Positions 1 to 12,343 of a stretch of DNA of 64,000 bases are shown piece by piece. Position 1 is the stretch's first letter. Every line of letters starts with the position of its first letter. The translations under genes and the position numbers were made by a program. Where the stretch lies: NCBI GenBank assembly GCA_948474755.1, contig CAOLHI010000022.1:434001-498000 (forward strand), read 5' to 3'. Origin of the DNA: Ctenosaura bakeri. Lineage: Eukaryota; Chordata; Lepidosauria; Squamata; Iguanidae. Below the pieces are notes generated by a model. The model made no database searches, was not told where the DNA came from, and saw only the letters and a program-made list of their open reading frames with translations.

Positions 1-3000
1 AGCTAGTGTTGCTGTGTTGCAAACAGAATCTGATACTCTTCTCAACAAATACAATTCACAGACAAGTAGTGGTTCTGTAACAGAAAATGGCAAGGAGGTA
101 GGAAAGAGGCTGCATCTCAGTGGCAATCTTGGGAAGCTGTTTTGATTACAACTACCAGAATGGTCAGGGGTCATGCTGGCTGGAAGATTCAAGAGGCTGT
201 AGTCCAAAGAAAGTAACTTCTTCAGTTTTTCTGCATTTGTGTGTATGTGTGTACACATAGATAAACTTAGGTACACTGGAATATGTGGAACATGCCAGAC
301 AGTTCTTTACAAAAAGAAGAAAAAATCCTAAATAGAGATCCCTTGTGTAATAAGGAGGAAATGGCGTGTAAATGATTCCAAGAAAAGGCAACTTGCTGTG
401 TTTTTTGTGGTTAACCACTGAAATAAAATGGATGTTGTATTTTTATCTCTCATTGCTTATTCCTGGGTAGAAAATAATGTGTTAAAAGCAGTGGAACTAT
501 TGATTTGGGATTTTAAAAAAATAGTCTCAGTGCGCACACCTTTGGGGGATTTTGGATTTTCAGGATGGCTGTAAGAGTTCAATAGTCATTCATATTACAA
601 AAGGGTATACTTTTTCTGGATCCTGGATCTGTCTTTTGCTGTTGATGTTCACAGTGGAAAATCTTCTCTTTAGTCAAATATCTCATTTGAGAAGTGAGAG
701 ATTAATACTTCCAAACTGAATAATCAATATCTTCTGTGTAATCTGAATAGAGAAGTAGCAAAATTTGCAACTGACTTTAGCTAGAACCAGAAGAGTTGTT
801 GAATGAATTTATTTTTAAAAAAATGTTGCACACTAAAATGACAGATAAATTCAGTCTTGAGAAATACAGGATTAATCGCTCTAGAAGAAATGAACCGTAT
901 CCACTCTGAAACAGTATTTCAAATCCTAGGCAACAGCATCAATTCTTCTTAGAGGCTAGGCATGGAGGTATTTCTAGGAAGTTCAGGCCATTGGTTCTTC
1001 ATGAAATTGGTTCTTCAAATTTGCTGTTGCTACTCAAGATAACTTTGGAATCCTTCTCTTTTTGAAAATATTGGTTCAGTATATTGCGCCTGTCAAAAGG
1101 CAAACACTTATGACTCATTAAGAACTACATTTAAACTAATAGGTTTATATAGTAGAAATAATGCAAACATACCTTGTGTATCTTATGCCAGTTTTGTCCT
1201 GCCTTCGCACAGTCTTACTAGAAAATATGTGAAGAAAGGCAGCAAAAATCTGACTGGGCTGTGGAATACTTTCCAAAAGAAAAGACTAGATGAATGGAAT
1301 TTAGAACATATATGGCTCAATGTTTTTAATAAAAGAGAAATGATCTCCAGAAGTAGAGAGAAAAAGCTTGCAGGCTTCTAAGTAACTTCTTGTCTGGTAA
1401 TCTTTAGTGAATAAGAAACTCTTCTGGGCAGTGAAACCTTTTGAAATTGGAAGAGCTTGTGCTGACTTCTATTCAGACCAAAAATGTACAGAAGCATACA
1501 CAGCATGGCAGAAACACAGAGAGCTATGCAGAAATATTCATATGTACCTTACTTCAGAATAGCCCAGTGGAAGATCAGACCTCATTGCAGCTGAGAATCT
1601 GTGGCAGGACTTGAAAGTTCCTGTTCATCAGTGGCTCCCCCCATTCAATATGACTGAAATGGAGCAGTTGTGCCAAGACTGGACAAAAATAACAAAATTG
1701 AGATGTGCAAAATAAGTAGATGCATTGTCATAAAGATTTACAGCTATCATTGCTACCATTGTTTGTTTGTTTTTAACTAAGCATTGGCTCATATGGGTCC
1801 AACCAACAAGGGCCAATTTGGGTTTTTTGCCTAGCTTTGTGCCACAGTTAAAAAAATATTTTGCACATTCACAAGACAGTCAGCCCTCCATATTCACTAG
1901 AGTTAGGGGTGCAGGACCCTGTAAAAGTGGAAAATCTGAAGATATCAAAATGTGTGTGTGTATATGTCTTTGGGAAGGGGGCTGAGGCCTGGTGGGAAGA
2001 ACAACAGGCACTCTAAACCAGGTCAGAGGAAGAAGAGGGAAACGGGGTATGTGGTGGTCCTATAATTCCTCTCTCTTGTGCATATCCTTCCTTGAGCGTG
2101 TGTGGGGCATCAGGAAAGGGTTTGTGGTGCTGAGAAATTGGGCTGCGATCTGTTCTTAGCTGGCTAGGTAGCAGGTGGTGGAGGAAAAGGAGATCCAGAG
2201 GTGGATTTTTGAAAGAATGTGTGGCCTGATTGGAGTCTCCAAGAGGGAAGGTTCCTCCAGAAAAGAAGCACTTGAGATGAGGGAAGTGGAGTTGGAGAAA
2301 CTTTCAAATAATCAAATCTATGAAAGTTGAACCTGCAAATGTGGAGGGCTAAACTGTATAAAGTATCTCGTGAAGATCTTATAGTAGTGAAACCAATTAA
2401 ATCTATTTCACTTCCAGGTTTTAAAACAACAAAATATGGGAAATCAAGGGTGGCATAAATCTTCATGGCACTATATATGAATTGGATGTGTGTGTTGGTA
2501 GCTTCCATCAGAAGATTTATAAGACTAATCTGTCTTTTACAATATGTCTGACATAGTATGATCAGTAATTCAAAGTAGTTCAGCCAACCAAAATTAGGGA
2601 TTTAAACAGAATGCAAAATGTGGAAAGTGCCTGTAATTTGAGCCTTTTTCCTTCAGTTTTCTGATTTCTTTTCTTCTAGTCTTAAATATATGGAGAAGTA
2701 GTAGTCCAAGACAGGATTGTTAGTTGAACTTGTCTTGCTTTTCCTCCTCAGGCTTATCCTTTATCTTTGTATAGTTGTGTGCATTGTCAACATGATAATC
2801 CTATAATGGCAGGAGTCTTGTTTTCACCAAATATAGTGTGGTTTTATGTGGCAAGCAAACTGTGTTTACCTGAGCATGCATCCATGGGAAACTGGCCCCC
2901 TTAAAGCCATGAAAAAATATAGTTGATACAGAAGCAGTGGGTAGCACAATTGTCTTATAGTCAAAGAGAAGCACCCTTAAAACTGCAGAATGAAAAAATG

Positions 3001-3303
3001 GATTTATACGGAAAGTTTCAGCAAAGATGGATTTTTAAAAAAAGAATTTTAGTGGCACCTACATGGATGGTATATTTCTGTTTGCTTTTAGATAAGGAGT
3101 ATAAATTCTCCTAGACCACCTCTTTTCTGTAAGCCTTCCTCAGGCAAAATAGTATATCAGTGTCATATTTGGAACAAAGAGTAAGAAGATCCTCAGTATC
3201 CCTCAGGAATGGCAGGCTTATGGAATATTTTAGTGGAGAGAAGGTAAGATGTCAATCAAATACATAAACATCAAATATCAAACTGATTCTTTTTTTTCCC
3301 CAG
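1..3303 (+). other. PKP4: 5'UTR intron of PKP4 (3' part)
   Basis: This stretch lies upstream of the first coding exon and ends in a T-rich tract plus CAG at 3301-3303, a good splice acceptor. Only five untranslated bases precede the ATG in the next exon, so the rest of the 5'UTR and the promoter must be on an exon left of the window. Apart from the short DNA transposon at 1877-2356 I recognise nothing: 1-1876 and 2357-3303 show no exon-like reading frame, no CpG-rich promoter and no clear repeat. Small open frames here look random. Confidence 0.75.
1877..2356. mobile_element. Tigger/mariner-like short DNA transposon, copy 1
   Basis: The left end reads CAGTCAGCCCTCCATATTCA and the right end, reverse-complemented, reads CAGTTTAGCCCTCCACATTT, giving imperfect terminal inverted repeats. 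TA follows the right end (2357-2358); GA precedes the left end, perhaps a mutated TA. Sub-terminal sequence (AGGGGTGCAGGACCCTGTAA on the left, AATAATCAAATCTATGAAAG on the right) matches the element at 5803-6230. It is about 480 bp with no transposase frame, so it is a non-autonomous copy. Assignment to the pogo/Tigger branch of Tc1/mariner rests on end sequence and TA target. Confidence 0.75.
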
Positions 3304-3434
3304 GCAATATGCCAGCTCCTGAGCAGACTCCTTTGGAAGAAGGGCTGCAACAGACCACCCAGGAATCTTCCACAAGTCCAGCCATGGAAACAGAGGCTAC
3401 TGCCACCACTATTCTAGCTTCTGTAAAAGAGCAG
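3304..3434 (+). CDS. PKP4: PKP4 coding exon 1 (start codon, residues 1-42)
   Basis: Plakophilin-4 (p0071) is an armadillo protein of the p120-catenin family. It links cadherins at adherens junctions and desmosomes to the cytoskeleton and also acts in Rho signalling at cytokinesis (family knowledge). The exon starts after a T-rich tract and CAG and carries five untranslated bases. The ATG at 3309-3311 has A at -3. It encodes MPAPEQTPLEEG at the N-terminus and ends ATTILASVKEQ, closely matching the known PKP4 N-terminus. The exon ends on a complete Gln codon followed by GTATAT (phase 0). An open frame extends in-frame upstream to 3249 but belongs to the intron; family similarity begins exactly at 3309. 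Confidence 0.97.
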
Positions 3435-3665
3435 GTATATTTTTTTAAAAACTTATTTGTAGATATCTCTATTTGGAAGTTGAATTTTGAGTAGGGTTGA
3501 ATGTTCTCTTACTTAGAGATTAAATATTGAACACTTCCTGCTATATTGGTATCACTTTGGGATATAAATAATACTTTATTCTCTTGACAGAATAACTTCA
3601 TACTTTGTTCCACTGTGTTATATTTTCCTTTTAGATCTTTAGTGATTGTGATGGTATACTGAAGC

Positions 3666-3851
3666 CAGTGGTAGCTGCTGGCTTCCATGTCGATGGAATC
3701 TGCTCTGGGTTTTATTCTGAATATTAAAGGAGCTGTCTAAAGTTCTGAACCCTGTCACAAAATAGACTCAGCACTATGGACAGCTCCTTTAAAATTCCAG
3801 CTTAATGCTAGGCGTAGATTCACCATCCTACTGACACGGGAACCACCAGAC
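3666..3851. mobile_element. Fold-back (palindromic) element, copy 1
   Basis: The left arm (3666-3748) and right arm (about 3766-3851) are imperfect reverse complements. On the left TTAAAGGAGCTGTCTAAAGT is mirrored on the right by the complement of TTAAAGGAGCTGTCCATAGT, and GGCTTCCATGTC mirrors GACACGGGAACC. A loop of about 20 bases separates them. The same consensus returns at 37666-37844, so this is a dispersed repeat and not a chance hairpin. No coding capacity; family unknown, possibly a MITE. Target duplications were not resolved. Confidence 0.65.
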
Positions 3852-5691
3852 TTTGACATGAGATATATCAGTTCAAATCTCTACTCAGCTGAGAAACCTA
3901 AATGAACTTTAATTGTAAAATAATTTGCATGCATACAGAAGTTCCTCTAGAAATGAATTAGTGAAGTCTGAGTGCTATCTAAAAATAATTACAAAGTGGG
4001 AACTTATGTGTATCTAGATTTATTCTTGCTGTGGTAAAACTTATTTGTAGTTTTTCTGCAGCATTGGACACCCCTATTCCAAAACGACTTGCCCTTTTGG
4101 CTATGGTGGAATAGGATTTTGTCCTGTAGAAACATGTGTAAAGGTGGGGGAAAAGATTAAAACAACTGTAGAGCTGATTTAATAAATATCTTAGTTAGTA
4201 TTTGGATAATATAAATATCAAGTTTATTTTCTTAGACTTGGAAAAATGCCCTAGCAGTATATAACAATATTTCTATCTGTTTTTTTATTTTGTGGCTGCT
4301 GATACCAGGAACCAGCATGCTGTGTATTTTTTTATACTTTCCCACTTTGTTTCTCCTGGTCAATATAAATGAAATCTGTGATACAGGTCCCACTGTGAGA
4401 GCAAAAGATGTGCCTGCTTTTCATAGAGTGGATCATGTGCCAATTCGTTCCCGAGTTCATTGGCTTGAAAAATGGCTCTAGATGGTTAGGACGTTTTAGG
4501 TCAGCCTTACAGAGGTCTGTGATTGATTGGGATGGGGGCTGGTAAAACGGTATTCTGTAATACTGAATTCAGGGTGTCAAGATTTTTTTTTCCTTTTTGA
4601 GGGATAGTGAGGGGGTAAGGGGACCCAACTGCAAAGTGTTAGTGGTGCTTTGGGCATTTTTGTCTAATCTTGGCTGAAAAAGCAGTCAGAATTTTAAAAA
4701 TCCTGGGGTCTGGTGGGGACAGTACAAAATCAGAACTGTTGAGCCACATTTGAGTGGCTGCCAGCACTGTCTTCTCCTGTGCTGTAGAACCTGATCTTAT
4801 TTTTATAAAGTTCCACTCAGCTAGCTTGCTGGCCCTCAGCAATTCCATGCTGGCTATGTCTGGCTCTAAGATCTTTTGATATGGGGCAGGATATAACCAT
4901 TTCGATAACAAAAGAACGTCTGTCACACAAAAAATGAGTACGTTATGAAGTAGGAATATGTTCATCCAAAACATGTTGAAACTGGCGTGAGATGTTAGAA
5001 TTTGTGAAGAGCAATTCAGAAATCTTTTTTATGAGCAAAAGGACAGCAAAGAAAGTATAGCGAATTTTACATTGTTTGAAAGACAGAGAACTCAGAAGGA
5101 TTCAGTATCTTCTCTGGCCTGTTTTTACCAGAAAGGAAAGCTGTCAGTGCATTGAAGAACACTGACAAGGATGAGGAAAGGTCTTATGTCAGATCAGTCA
5201 GAAGTGTCAGCAGTACTTGGTGATTGTATAAGAATCCAGAGCTTAGAATCTGTCTCTATTTACACATGAAGGCTAAGTTAATATGCTTTGTTTCCTTCTA
5301 CTTCTGAAAGAAACCTATTGGTTGGACTTTTCTGCCTGGGAAAGTACTGTTAACACATAGCCATACCAGGTGTTTACATGTAAGTTAACAGTGGATTTCC
5401 AGCCTCATCTGTGATGCATACGGGAGAATTGTGATGGACCAGCCTAGCATGCTTTCTCTGCTGAGTAGTGTAGTAAGCAGTTAAGCAGTTGATGTAATAT
5501 TTGCATGGCTTTTGACAAAGCTGAACATTATACTGTGAGTTCTTGATCAATGTTCACTTGAAAGACACTGCCTCTAGAATGAAGTGAATGAATCGACAAG
5601 AAGTTGTTTGCAAAAACATATGCAAAAGTTAGCAGTATTTGTTAAAGATGTTTCCTCCTTATCTTTTCATCTGCCTTCTTCCCCCAATATT

Positions 5692-5710
5692 TGTGTGTGT
5701 GTGTGTGTGT
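5692..5710. repeat. (TG)n microsatellite
   Basis: A run of about nine TG dinucleotides in intron 1, uninterrupted. Likely length-polymorphic; no function inferred. Confidence 0.9.
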
Positions 5711-5802
5711 ATCATTGGACATACATAAATAATAGTTCCTGAAGGCTGCAGTAGAAGCAAATGCTGACTTTGCCTGTTGTGAAAGCCTGAGTGACAGCAG
5801 TA

Positions 5803-6230
5803 CAATTGGCTCTCCACTTTCATGAGGGTTAGGGGCACAGAATCCTCACAAAAGTGGAAAAATCATAAATAAGATTTTCAAGCCCATCTGCCTCCCAGGA
5901 CTAAGCAGCCACTGGCTGCAGTGGTAGCAGATTCAGCTTCTCACCCCGTTCTTCCCCTTGTCTCCCATCCTGTCAACAGCACTAGCCCCTGCCTTCATTT
6001 ACTGCAGAGGGGTTGGTGCTGTTGCAGGATGGGAAATGGGGAAGGAGGAGAAGTGGGGCAGGGAGCTAGATTGCAGGCAGCTGATTCTAAAGCCAGGTTG
6101 ACTTTGCTGGCTCTAAAAATCTGGGTGATGCATGGTGGCGTGTGATGGAGAGAGATGGGGACAACGATCTACAAACTCACAAATAATCAAATTCATGAAA
6201 AGGAACCTCATGAAAATGGAGGCCTACCTG
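5803..6230. mobile_element. Tigger/mariner-like short DNA transposon, copy 2
   Basis: TA at 5801-5802 and TA at 6231-6232 flank an element whose left end is CAATTGGCTCTCCACTTTCA. The reverse-complemented right end is CAGGTAGGCCTCCATTTTCA. Both continue into TGAGG, giving a terminal repeat of about 25 bp. Internal ends match the copy at 1877-2356 (GTTAGGGG followed by AAAAGTGGAAAA; AATAATCAAATTCATGAAAA near the right end). It is 428 bp and has no transposase. The target pair is intact here, which supports a Tc1/mariner-type insertion. Confidence 0.8.
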
Positions 6231-6498
6231 TATGCTTCTCCAGTAGCAGGAACTTGAAACTGCAGTTTGGGACAGTACTTCATTTCTGAAGGCCCTTGCT
6301 GGGACTCCTTGCAAAATATTGCTGTTCAGTGGTTTTTCTGAAAACATTAACTAAGTCATTTTCAGCCCTATTATCTTCATGATTACTCAGATGTTCCCTT
6401 GCGTTCTATGAGACTTGCTTCCAAATAAGTGTGTATAGGATTTCAGGCTGTAGCCATGACTATTCAGAAGGAAGCCCCATTGGATTCTATAAATATTG

Positions 6499-6704
6499 TT
6501 TTATGCCTCCAAGTCATTTCTGACTTGGTAACTCTACGGTGAACCTGTCATGGGGCTTTCTTGGCAAGGTTTGTTCAGAGATGGTTTGCCATTGTCTTCC
6601 CCTGAGGTTGAGGAGTGTGACTTGCCCAAGGTTACCCAGTGGGTTTCCGTGGCTGAGTGGAGATTCAAATCCAGTCTGACACTCAAACTGCTACACTATG
6701 CTAG
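6499..6704 (-). mobile_element. tRNA-derived SINE, minus orientation
   Basis: Read on the minus strand the copy starts with a tRNA-like head (GTGTAGCAGTTTGAGTGTC, then GGATTTGAATC as a B-box-like stretch). A body follows containing CTCAGGGGAAGACAATGGCA, and a tail corresponding to the complement of AAGTCATTTCTGACTTGG. The same organisation recurs at 33155, 33388, 39776 and 62705, defining one SINE family. Nearly full length but old. An open frame across it on the + strand is incidental. Confidence 0.75.
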
Positions 6705-8599
6705 CTCAATAGTACTTGCTTTCAAAAGAGGTCATAAGATCGCAATTGAAAGATGGCAGCCTAAATCATAAAATAATTGATTCTGCTGAGCCCATTGACA
6801 GAAGGCTTTCATTTTTTTCAACAACATCAAGTTATTAAGAATGGAAACCGGCTGTGTCTAGCCACCACTTGAGCAGCACCTGCTAGTGTAATGGATGGAG
6901 GGAAAGGGAAAGTCCCGTTGTGCAAGTCAAAGTCCACTTGCATAACGTTGAATGGAACTCTAGGTTACTAAAAATTGAAAATTGCTTCTCTAATACATCA
7001 TATAAGCATTATTTGGGAGCTTAATTTGGAAACTAGAGTTTAAACTTCTCCTTGGTCAACAGTATCAGTATTTTAACTGAATCCTTGGGAAGTGCAGATA
7101 TTCTTTCTGTTATAATGCAGATTTCAAATTAGTAGCCAGTATTCAGAGAATGTATACTTCACAGCTCATGAATAAGTTTAAAGATAAAATGAAGAGCCTT
7201 GTCTCTTCTTTGGAAGAGAAAGAATCAAGGGCATTAAGAAATCACATTCAGTTTTTGAAAATTCAGTCTTCTGTTGATATTACTACGTCAGTGTTGGTAA
7301 TTAAACGCTCTTCCTGTATGGCAGCGAGCCTAGAGCTGAATGTTTTCCAATACAATTATGTACTTTTATTCAGCTCAGACTGAGGCTTTAGTACTGTTTG
7401 CTCTTGCCTCTTGAACTTCCTTTTATTTCAGTTAATAACTCTTATTTACAGTGGGCTTCTATTTGCAAAATAATTAAAATTGCCACACCTTAACCATTTA
7501 AACAACTTTCAAGGTGTTTATATAAATAACTTTTCTATTAGGTACATCTTTCTTTTTCATCAGAATAACGCCATAGGAGATATGAAGGCATAAAACTATT
7601 TAGAAATATTTCGAAGATAAAGATTGAAAATATTGCAGGGCGATCAGAATAAGTCTGAAATCTTTCTCCCTATAATTAGCCAACAAGATATTTAGCCATT
7701 ATCTAGACTGAAGTGAGCCTCAACATATGAGGGACATTTTTATATCAAGCTGGGTTTTTTTTCTTACGGTGAATGGAAGATAAGATGATCATTATTTTTT
7801 TCTTCATAAGCTAAAATATGAAAACAACAAAATCCAAATCCATCTGTGCTGATGCTGTTGTTGGCCAACCAAAATATATATCACACTAACTAATGAAGCT
7901 TCACAATCTTCTTCAACAGGCAGAACTGATAAAATAGTATACGGGGAAAGGGAGTAATGATATAGTATGGCATCTACATTTATTGGTTGCTCCAATAAAG
8001 GAATCACTTCAGGATGGATTTTGAATTTTTCTTCCACACTGCTACCCTTACAACTTTTTCAGCTAAATATGGTTACAGTTCTCACAAATGCTGACAAAAT
8101 CCTTGAGTGTGTAAAAACCTGACAGGCTCATTATGGCTTGAGTGTTCATGAAACTGTTTTCCATGTGCATGAGCAACCCCTACTTATCACCTGTGATAGC
8201 CATGAATAAAGTTTTAGTCACCGTAGGCTTGTATATAGTTTAATATTGTATAGAAAACTTCTACCACTCATGAGAAAGAAAGTTAGTAAACTGCAGTAAT
8301 AACTTTAAAGGCTATAGGATTGATTGATTGATTGAAACAGAGAACTGGCAACTGAAAATGAAATTATAGATCTATTGGATGGCTGCTTCTGTGCATAAGT
8401 AAATGCTATTTTATCAGTGAAGTAGCTTCTGAATTGCCAGGCTGAAATGAATTAAAACCACTGGGACTTTGTGTTTCTGTTGAAGGGAAAAGCTTTGCTC
8501 TGACAATGGCAGCATGTTCCTAAGGCAAGGAACAATACAGTTTTCCAAGGGGTTTTCCCCCATGCCATTGAAAGGAAATTCTAGTCACTAGTACTACTT

Positions 8600-8935
8600 G
8601 TTCTGGGCTACTTCTAGGCTGTGGAACTCCCTGCCCAAAGAGGTTAGACTGGCACCCTCCCTGCCTACCTTCAGGAAACAGCTAAAAACATTGCTCTTCC
8701 AGCAGGCATTTTATATGTAATTTCTATCAGTGCTGGTCATTTTAATTATTATTTAATTGATATTTTAATGCTGTTTTTATATGTATTTTAATTATTATTG
8801 TAGTTTAATTTTTGTTTTAACTTTTGTATATGACAGTTTTTAATTATGTCTCTTTTAATGGCTATAGGCCACTTTGAGTCCACTTGGGGAGAAAAGCATA
8901 ATAGTAGTAGTAGTAGTAATTATTCTTACTCTTAC
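8600..8935 (+). mobile_element. LINE 3' end (CR1/L2-like) with (TAG)n tail
   Basis: The segment starts near GGCTGTGGAACTCCCTGCCC, typical of the 3' coding or untranslated region of reptile CR1/L2-type LINEs. It continues through a T-rich stretch and ends GGCCACTTTGAGTCCACTTG, then a short TAG microsatellite (8902-8917). This matches 3' ends seen again at 23590, 24235 and 38200. It is truncated at its 5' side, as is usual for target-primed insertion. The subfamily cannot be fixed by eye. Confidence 0.6.
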
Positions 8936-10619
8936 TATTTGTGTTACATGAAGAAGTACATTATGATGATACACTGAAGTAATGGCTCTGACTCTTCATG
9001 AACAATAACTGTAGATTTTTTTCAAGTTTGTATATTTATTAGATTTGTGTTTATTTTTTGAAATTATTAAATACTTCTGTTGGCTCTGTGGGACAGGATC
9101 TGAAAGCTGCAATTGCAGAACAGTGGTGTTGAAGACGGAGGCATCAGCTCATGCACCAGATCTTCTGACCTAACTGTTCTTTCTAACTTGTTGTAGACAA
9201 CAGCCCTGTAAAGGAATCCCCCAACATTAATAGCTTGTGAAATAAAAAAATTAAAATGACTAGTTTGCTCAAATCTGACAGAGGAATGATGGGGTGCTCA
9301 ACCCTTCCTTGAACAACCTGTTGCATTTCTGGGTAACACACAGAGCTTCTTCTGAGCCTGACTTCTGTGCCTGACACAGAGAGTAGAAGGACCTTCTTCT
9401 CCATCAACCCTCCCACTCACCAGTGTGTAGTTTCTCAGTACCTCTGACTGCCAGGCAGATGCTGAAATGGAAAGCCAATATCCACCCTTTTTTCATTGTG
9501 AAAGAAACAAACCTTAACCAAATTTAACTTCTGAATGTCTACATTATAATTCTTAATTTGTAACGTTTGTTAGCGAAGGTTCATAGTATAAACTTTGCTA
9601 CTGTCCTGAATAAAAGCCATTGTGGACTCTCCAAGGCATTTGAGTGAGAGCTGCCATCATGTGTGAACTGGTCCTGTTGGTTGTTTGGCAGGGGCTGGGA
9701 GGCCTTGGCATGCATTGGTACGACTTCTTTTGCTTTACTCATTTTGGAGGATGTTTTTGACTCAGCAAGACTGAAACAGAATTGCTGTGTATTTCCCAGA
9801 CTAGAGGGGCTAATAAGGAATGTCTTCTGGCTTGGTGTCTTTGAACAGAAGAAGCTACATAGTATTGATGCACTTTGTGTATGTTTTGTGGACTAGAGGT
9901 GTGAGAGAGGTGTGATACTGCACAGTTGATTATTTAGTCAATGATCTAGTTAACCACTCAGAATGAATTTTTTTTTGTTCATTTCCTGTACAGTGTACAT
10001 TCTTGATTCAAGTTTGCCCCACCCGAACTGTTCTTTATAGCAATCTATCACTTTATAAAGCAAAAACATTAATACAAGTAAGAGGATGAGGTTGTCAGTC
10101 AACAGGACAAAAGCTGCCACTTAAAGAATAGTTTCTTTAAGTGTACACCATGCCAAGGTGCAGAGAACAGGTAGTACTTTCATATACTTTGTAATGTATT
10201 CATATGTAGTAATGTGTTCATATTACATTTTCCATAAAGTAGTTTATGGAAAGGAGTTTGATAGGAGTTCCTAGTTTGCATTCCACATTATTTTAAAATT
10301 GTATTTGAAATGCACCAAAAAAAATTCAGAAAAAAATCAGCCTGTGCTTCATAGATTATAGCAAAGCCATTAACTGTGTAGATCATAAAAGACTATAAAT
10401 CAATTTAAAAGAAGTGGGTATGCTACAGCATTAAGTTGTTCTGACCTGTAACTTATACTCAGAAGAAGATACCACTGTCAGATAAATTATGAAGAAGGAC
10501 ATGGCAAGAAGGCTAGGCAAGGCTTCATTCTATCACCCAAAGCCATCCATTTAATTTAGATGCAGAACATCTATATGGAAAACTGGATTAGACTCTAAGG
10601 AAAAGCAAATGAATTCTGA

Positions 10620-10911
10620 AGTCTTCTGAGAAGCCAAAATGACCCAACTGTGGCTGTCATACTTTGCCATATCATGACATGACACGACTTGTTACAAAAG
10701 ATGACAAGGTTTGGTAAAGTAGAAGACTACGTGGATGGACCCGATCAAGGAAGTCACAGCCTTGCACTAGAAAGACCCGAGGAGGGCTGTTGATGTCAGA
10801 GTGGCTTGTGGGCTCATCATTTGTAGGGTCGCCATATTCAAAGTTGACTTGATAATAATTAACAACAACAATTACCCAGTATAAAATCTGCCTTGTGCAA
10901 ATTGATATTTT
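10620..10911 (+). mobile_element. LINE 3' fragment, same family as 21640-22055
   Basis: Shared landmarks with the copy at 21640 are TTTGGTAAAGTAGAAGACTA (there TTTGGTAAGGTAGAAGGCAG), GTGGATGGACCCGATCAAGG and AGGAGGGCTGTTGATG. The element ends AATAATTAACAACAACAATT. Translation is broken; parts resemble the C-terminal tail of a LINE reverse transcriptase polyprotein (KVEG-like and RWID-like pieces). A hAT element was inserted at its 3' side (10920). Confidence 0.55.
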
Positions 10912-10919
10912 CTTTAAGC

Positions 10920-11250
10920 CAGAGCTTTTCAGACTTTTCATGTTGGTGACACACTTTCATGACACAGTAATTCAGTTTTACTAGCAAACCGGAGGTTAAA
11001 CTAACCCCTTATAATAATATATAATATTATTATTTCATTATATTATATTATTCATTATGTTATTATTTCATTATTTCATTTCATGATAATAATGAAATAT
11101 ATGGGAATACAACTTATCTCATGAAAACGTATATTTTTAAAAATATATGATTTTTAAATAATAACATACATTTCCAAGATTATAGGCGACACACCTACAG
11201 ACTTCAGGTGACACACTAACATGTCATGGCACACCATTTGGAAAGCTCTG
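10920..11250. mobile_element. hAT element with perfect 8-bp target duplication
   Basis: The left end CAGAGCTTTTCAGACTTTTC and the reverse-complemented right end CAGAGCTTTCCAAATGGTGT form the terminal repeat. CTTTAAGC occurs immediately before (10912-10919) and immediately after (11251-11258), an exact 8-bp target duplication diagnostic of hAT insertion. The interior carries the passage GGTGACACACTTTCATGACA, which I recognise from non-autonomous reptile hAT elements, and an AT-rich run at 11010-11100. 331 bp, no transposase. Confidence 0.9.
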
Positions 11251-11889
11251 CTTTAAGCAAAATGTAGAGTCTTAATGTAATGTCCATAGTGAAGGTGTAT
11301 AACAATGACTAAACTGAATTTACCCATGCAGTTAAATAATATATTACGGAGGAGGGGTTGTGTTTTTAAAACAGGTCTTTTCTCCCTTTGTACAAAGGGC
11401 TTATGTTCTGGGAACAGCATGTTTCATTTTTTCTGAAATCAGTTCTTGATTTACATCTTAAAAAGCTCTTAGTTTCTGCAAATGTGTATCTATGAGTAAA
11501 AAAAAAAGTGAGAAAGAACCTTTGAACGTGTGTGTTATATATTGCATATATTCGTTTGAAGCATTTCATTGATGCTGTAATTGTGGATCCATTCTGTAGT
11601 TGCTTCCATAAACTGGAGATGAATAAATGTACTTCTTAAAATCTATGCTTCCATTTATTTGTATGTAATAGAACTGTTTTTAACAAGTCTAAGATCATTA
11701 CAGTTAAAACCAGCATTTGCAATAGTCTAGCAATATAACTGCACTAAGAGGCTACAGAAACTGATTTTACTATTTTTAACAGTAATTGAAGAATTGTTGT
11801 GACAGTTCTAGTTGTGCTGCTTACTTGTATGCATTTCTTCACTATAAACCATTTCGTTTCCCCGGACGTCCTGATGAAATAGCGTATTT

Positions 11890-12343
11890 CAGTGGTTCTC
11901 TGACTTTTTCCCCCTGTAACTCCCTTTACGTCTACATGAGGACATCGCACCCCCTGCTCCACATGATACTCCTCCATCCTATCCTACACCTCTCTCTCCC
12001 TGCCTCTCTCACAGGCACCTCATGTTGCACATGCCCTCCATCTTAAAATGGTGTTCTCGGTCTTCTCACACTCTCTGGCTCCTATCTTCACTTCCCTCCC
12101 GCTACCTACCAAGAAACTACTTCATGGTCACTCAAGGGCATGAGCCTGCTGCACTAACAACAATGTTTCAAGAAGCTGAGTGGGAAAAGCATAAGAGGGA
12201 AAATTATTTTTGCTGTATCTGAGTTGGAGAAAGGCACAACTGTGGAAGATGCTTTATGTCTCTCTCTTTTGCAGAGGCCAGTCAGTCCTCAGCTCTCAGT
12301 AGTGACCCCCTTAGGGTCTCGCCCCACAGTTTGAGAACCACTG
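11890..12343. mobile_element. hAT element, CAGTGGTTCTC ends
   Basis: The left end is CAGTGGTTCTCTGAC and the reverse-complemented right end is CAGTGGTTCTCAAACTGTGG, a classic hAT terminus. Flanks are GCGTATTT (11882-11889) and GTGTATTT (12344-12351), an 8-bp target duplication with one change (C/T). The interior is C/T-rich on the + strand and non-coding. 454 bp, non-autonomous. Confidence 0.88.

Noticed and set aside
3249..3494. Open frame covering coding exon 1 with an upstream ATG at 3249
   Set aside because: The protein similarity begins at 3309 and ends at 3434, both at splice signals. The extra codons are intron.
9183..9416. 77-codon open frame on the minus strand in a somewhat unusual stretch (9090-9440)
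   Set aside because: No domain, start context or splice evidence, and no repeat landmark that I recognise. Left unassigned.
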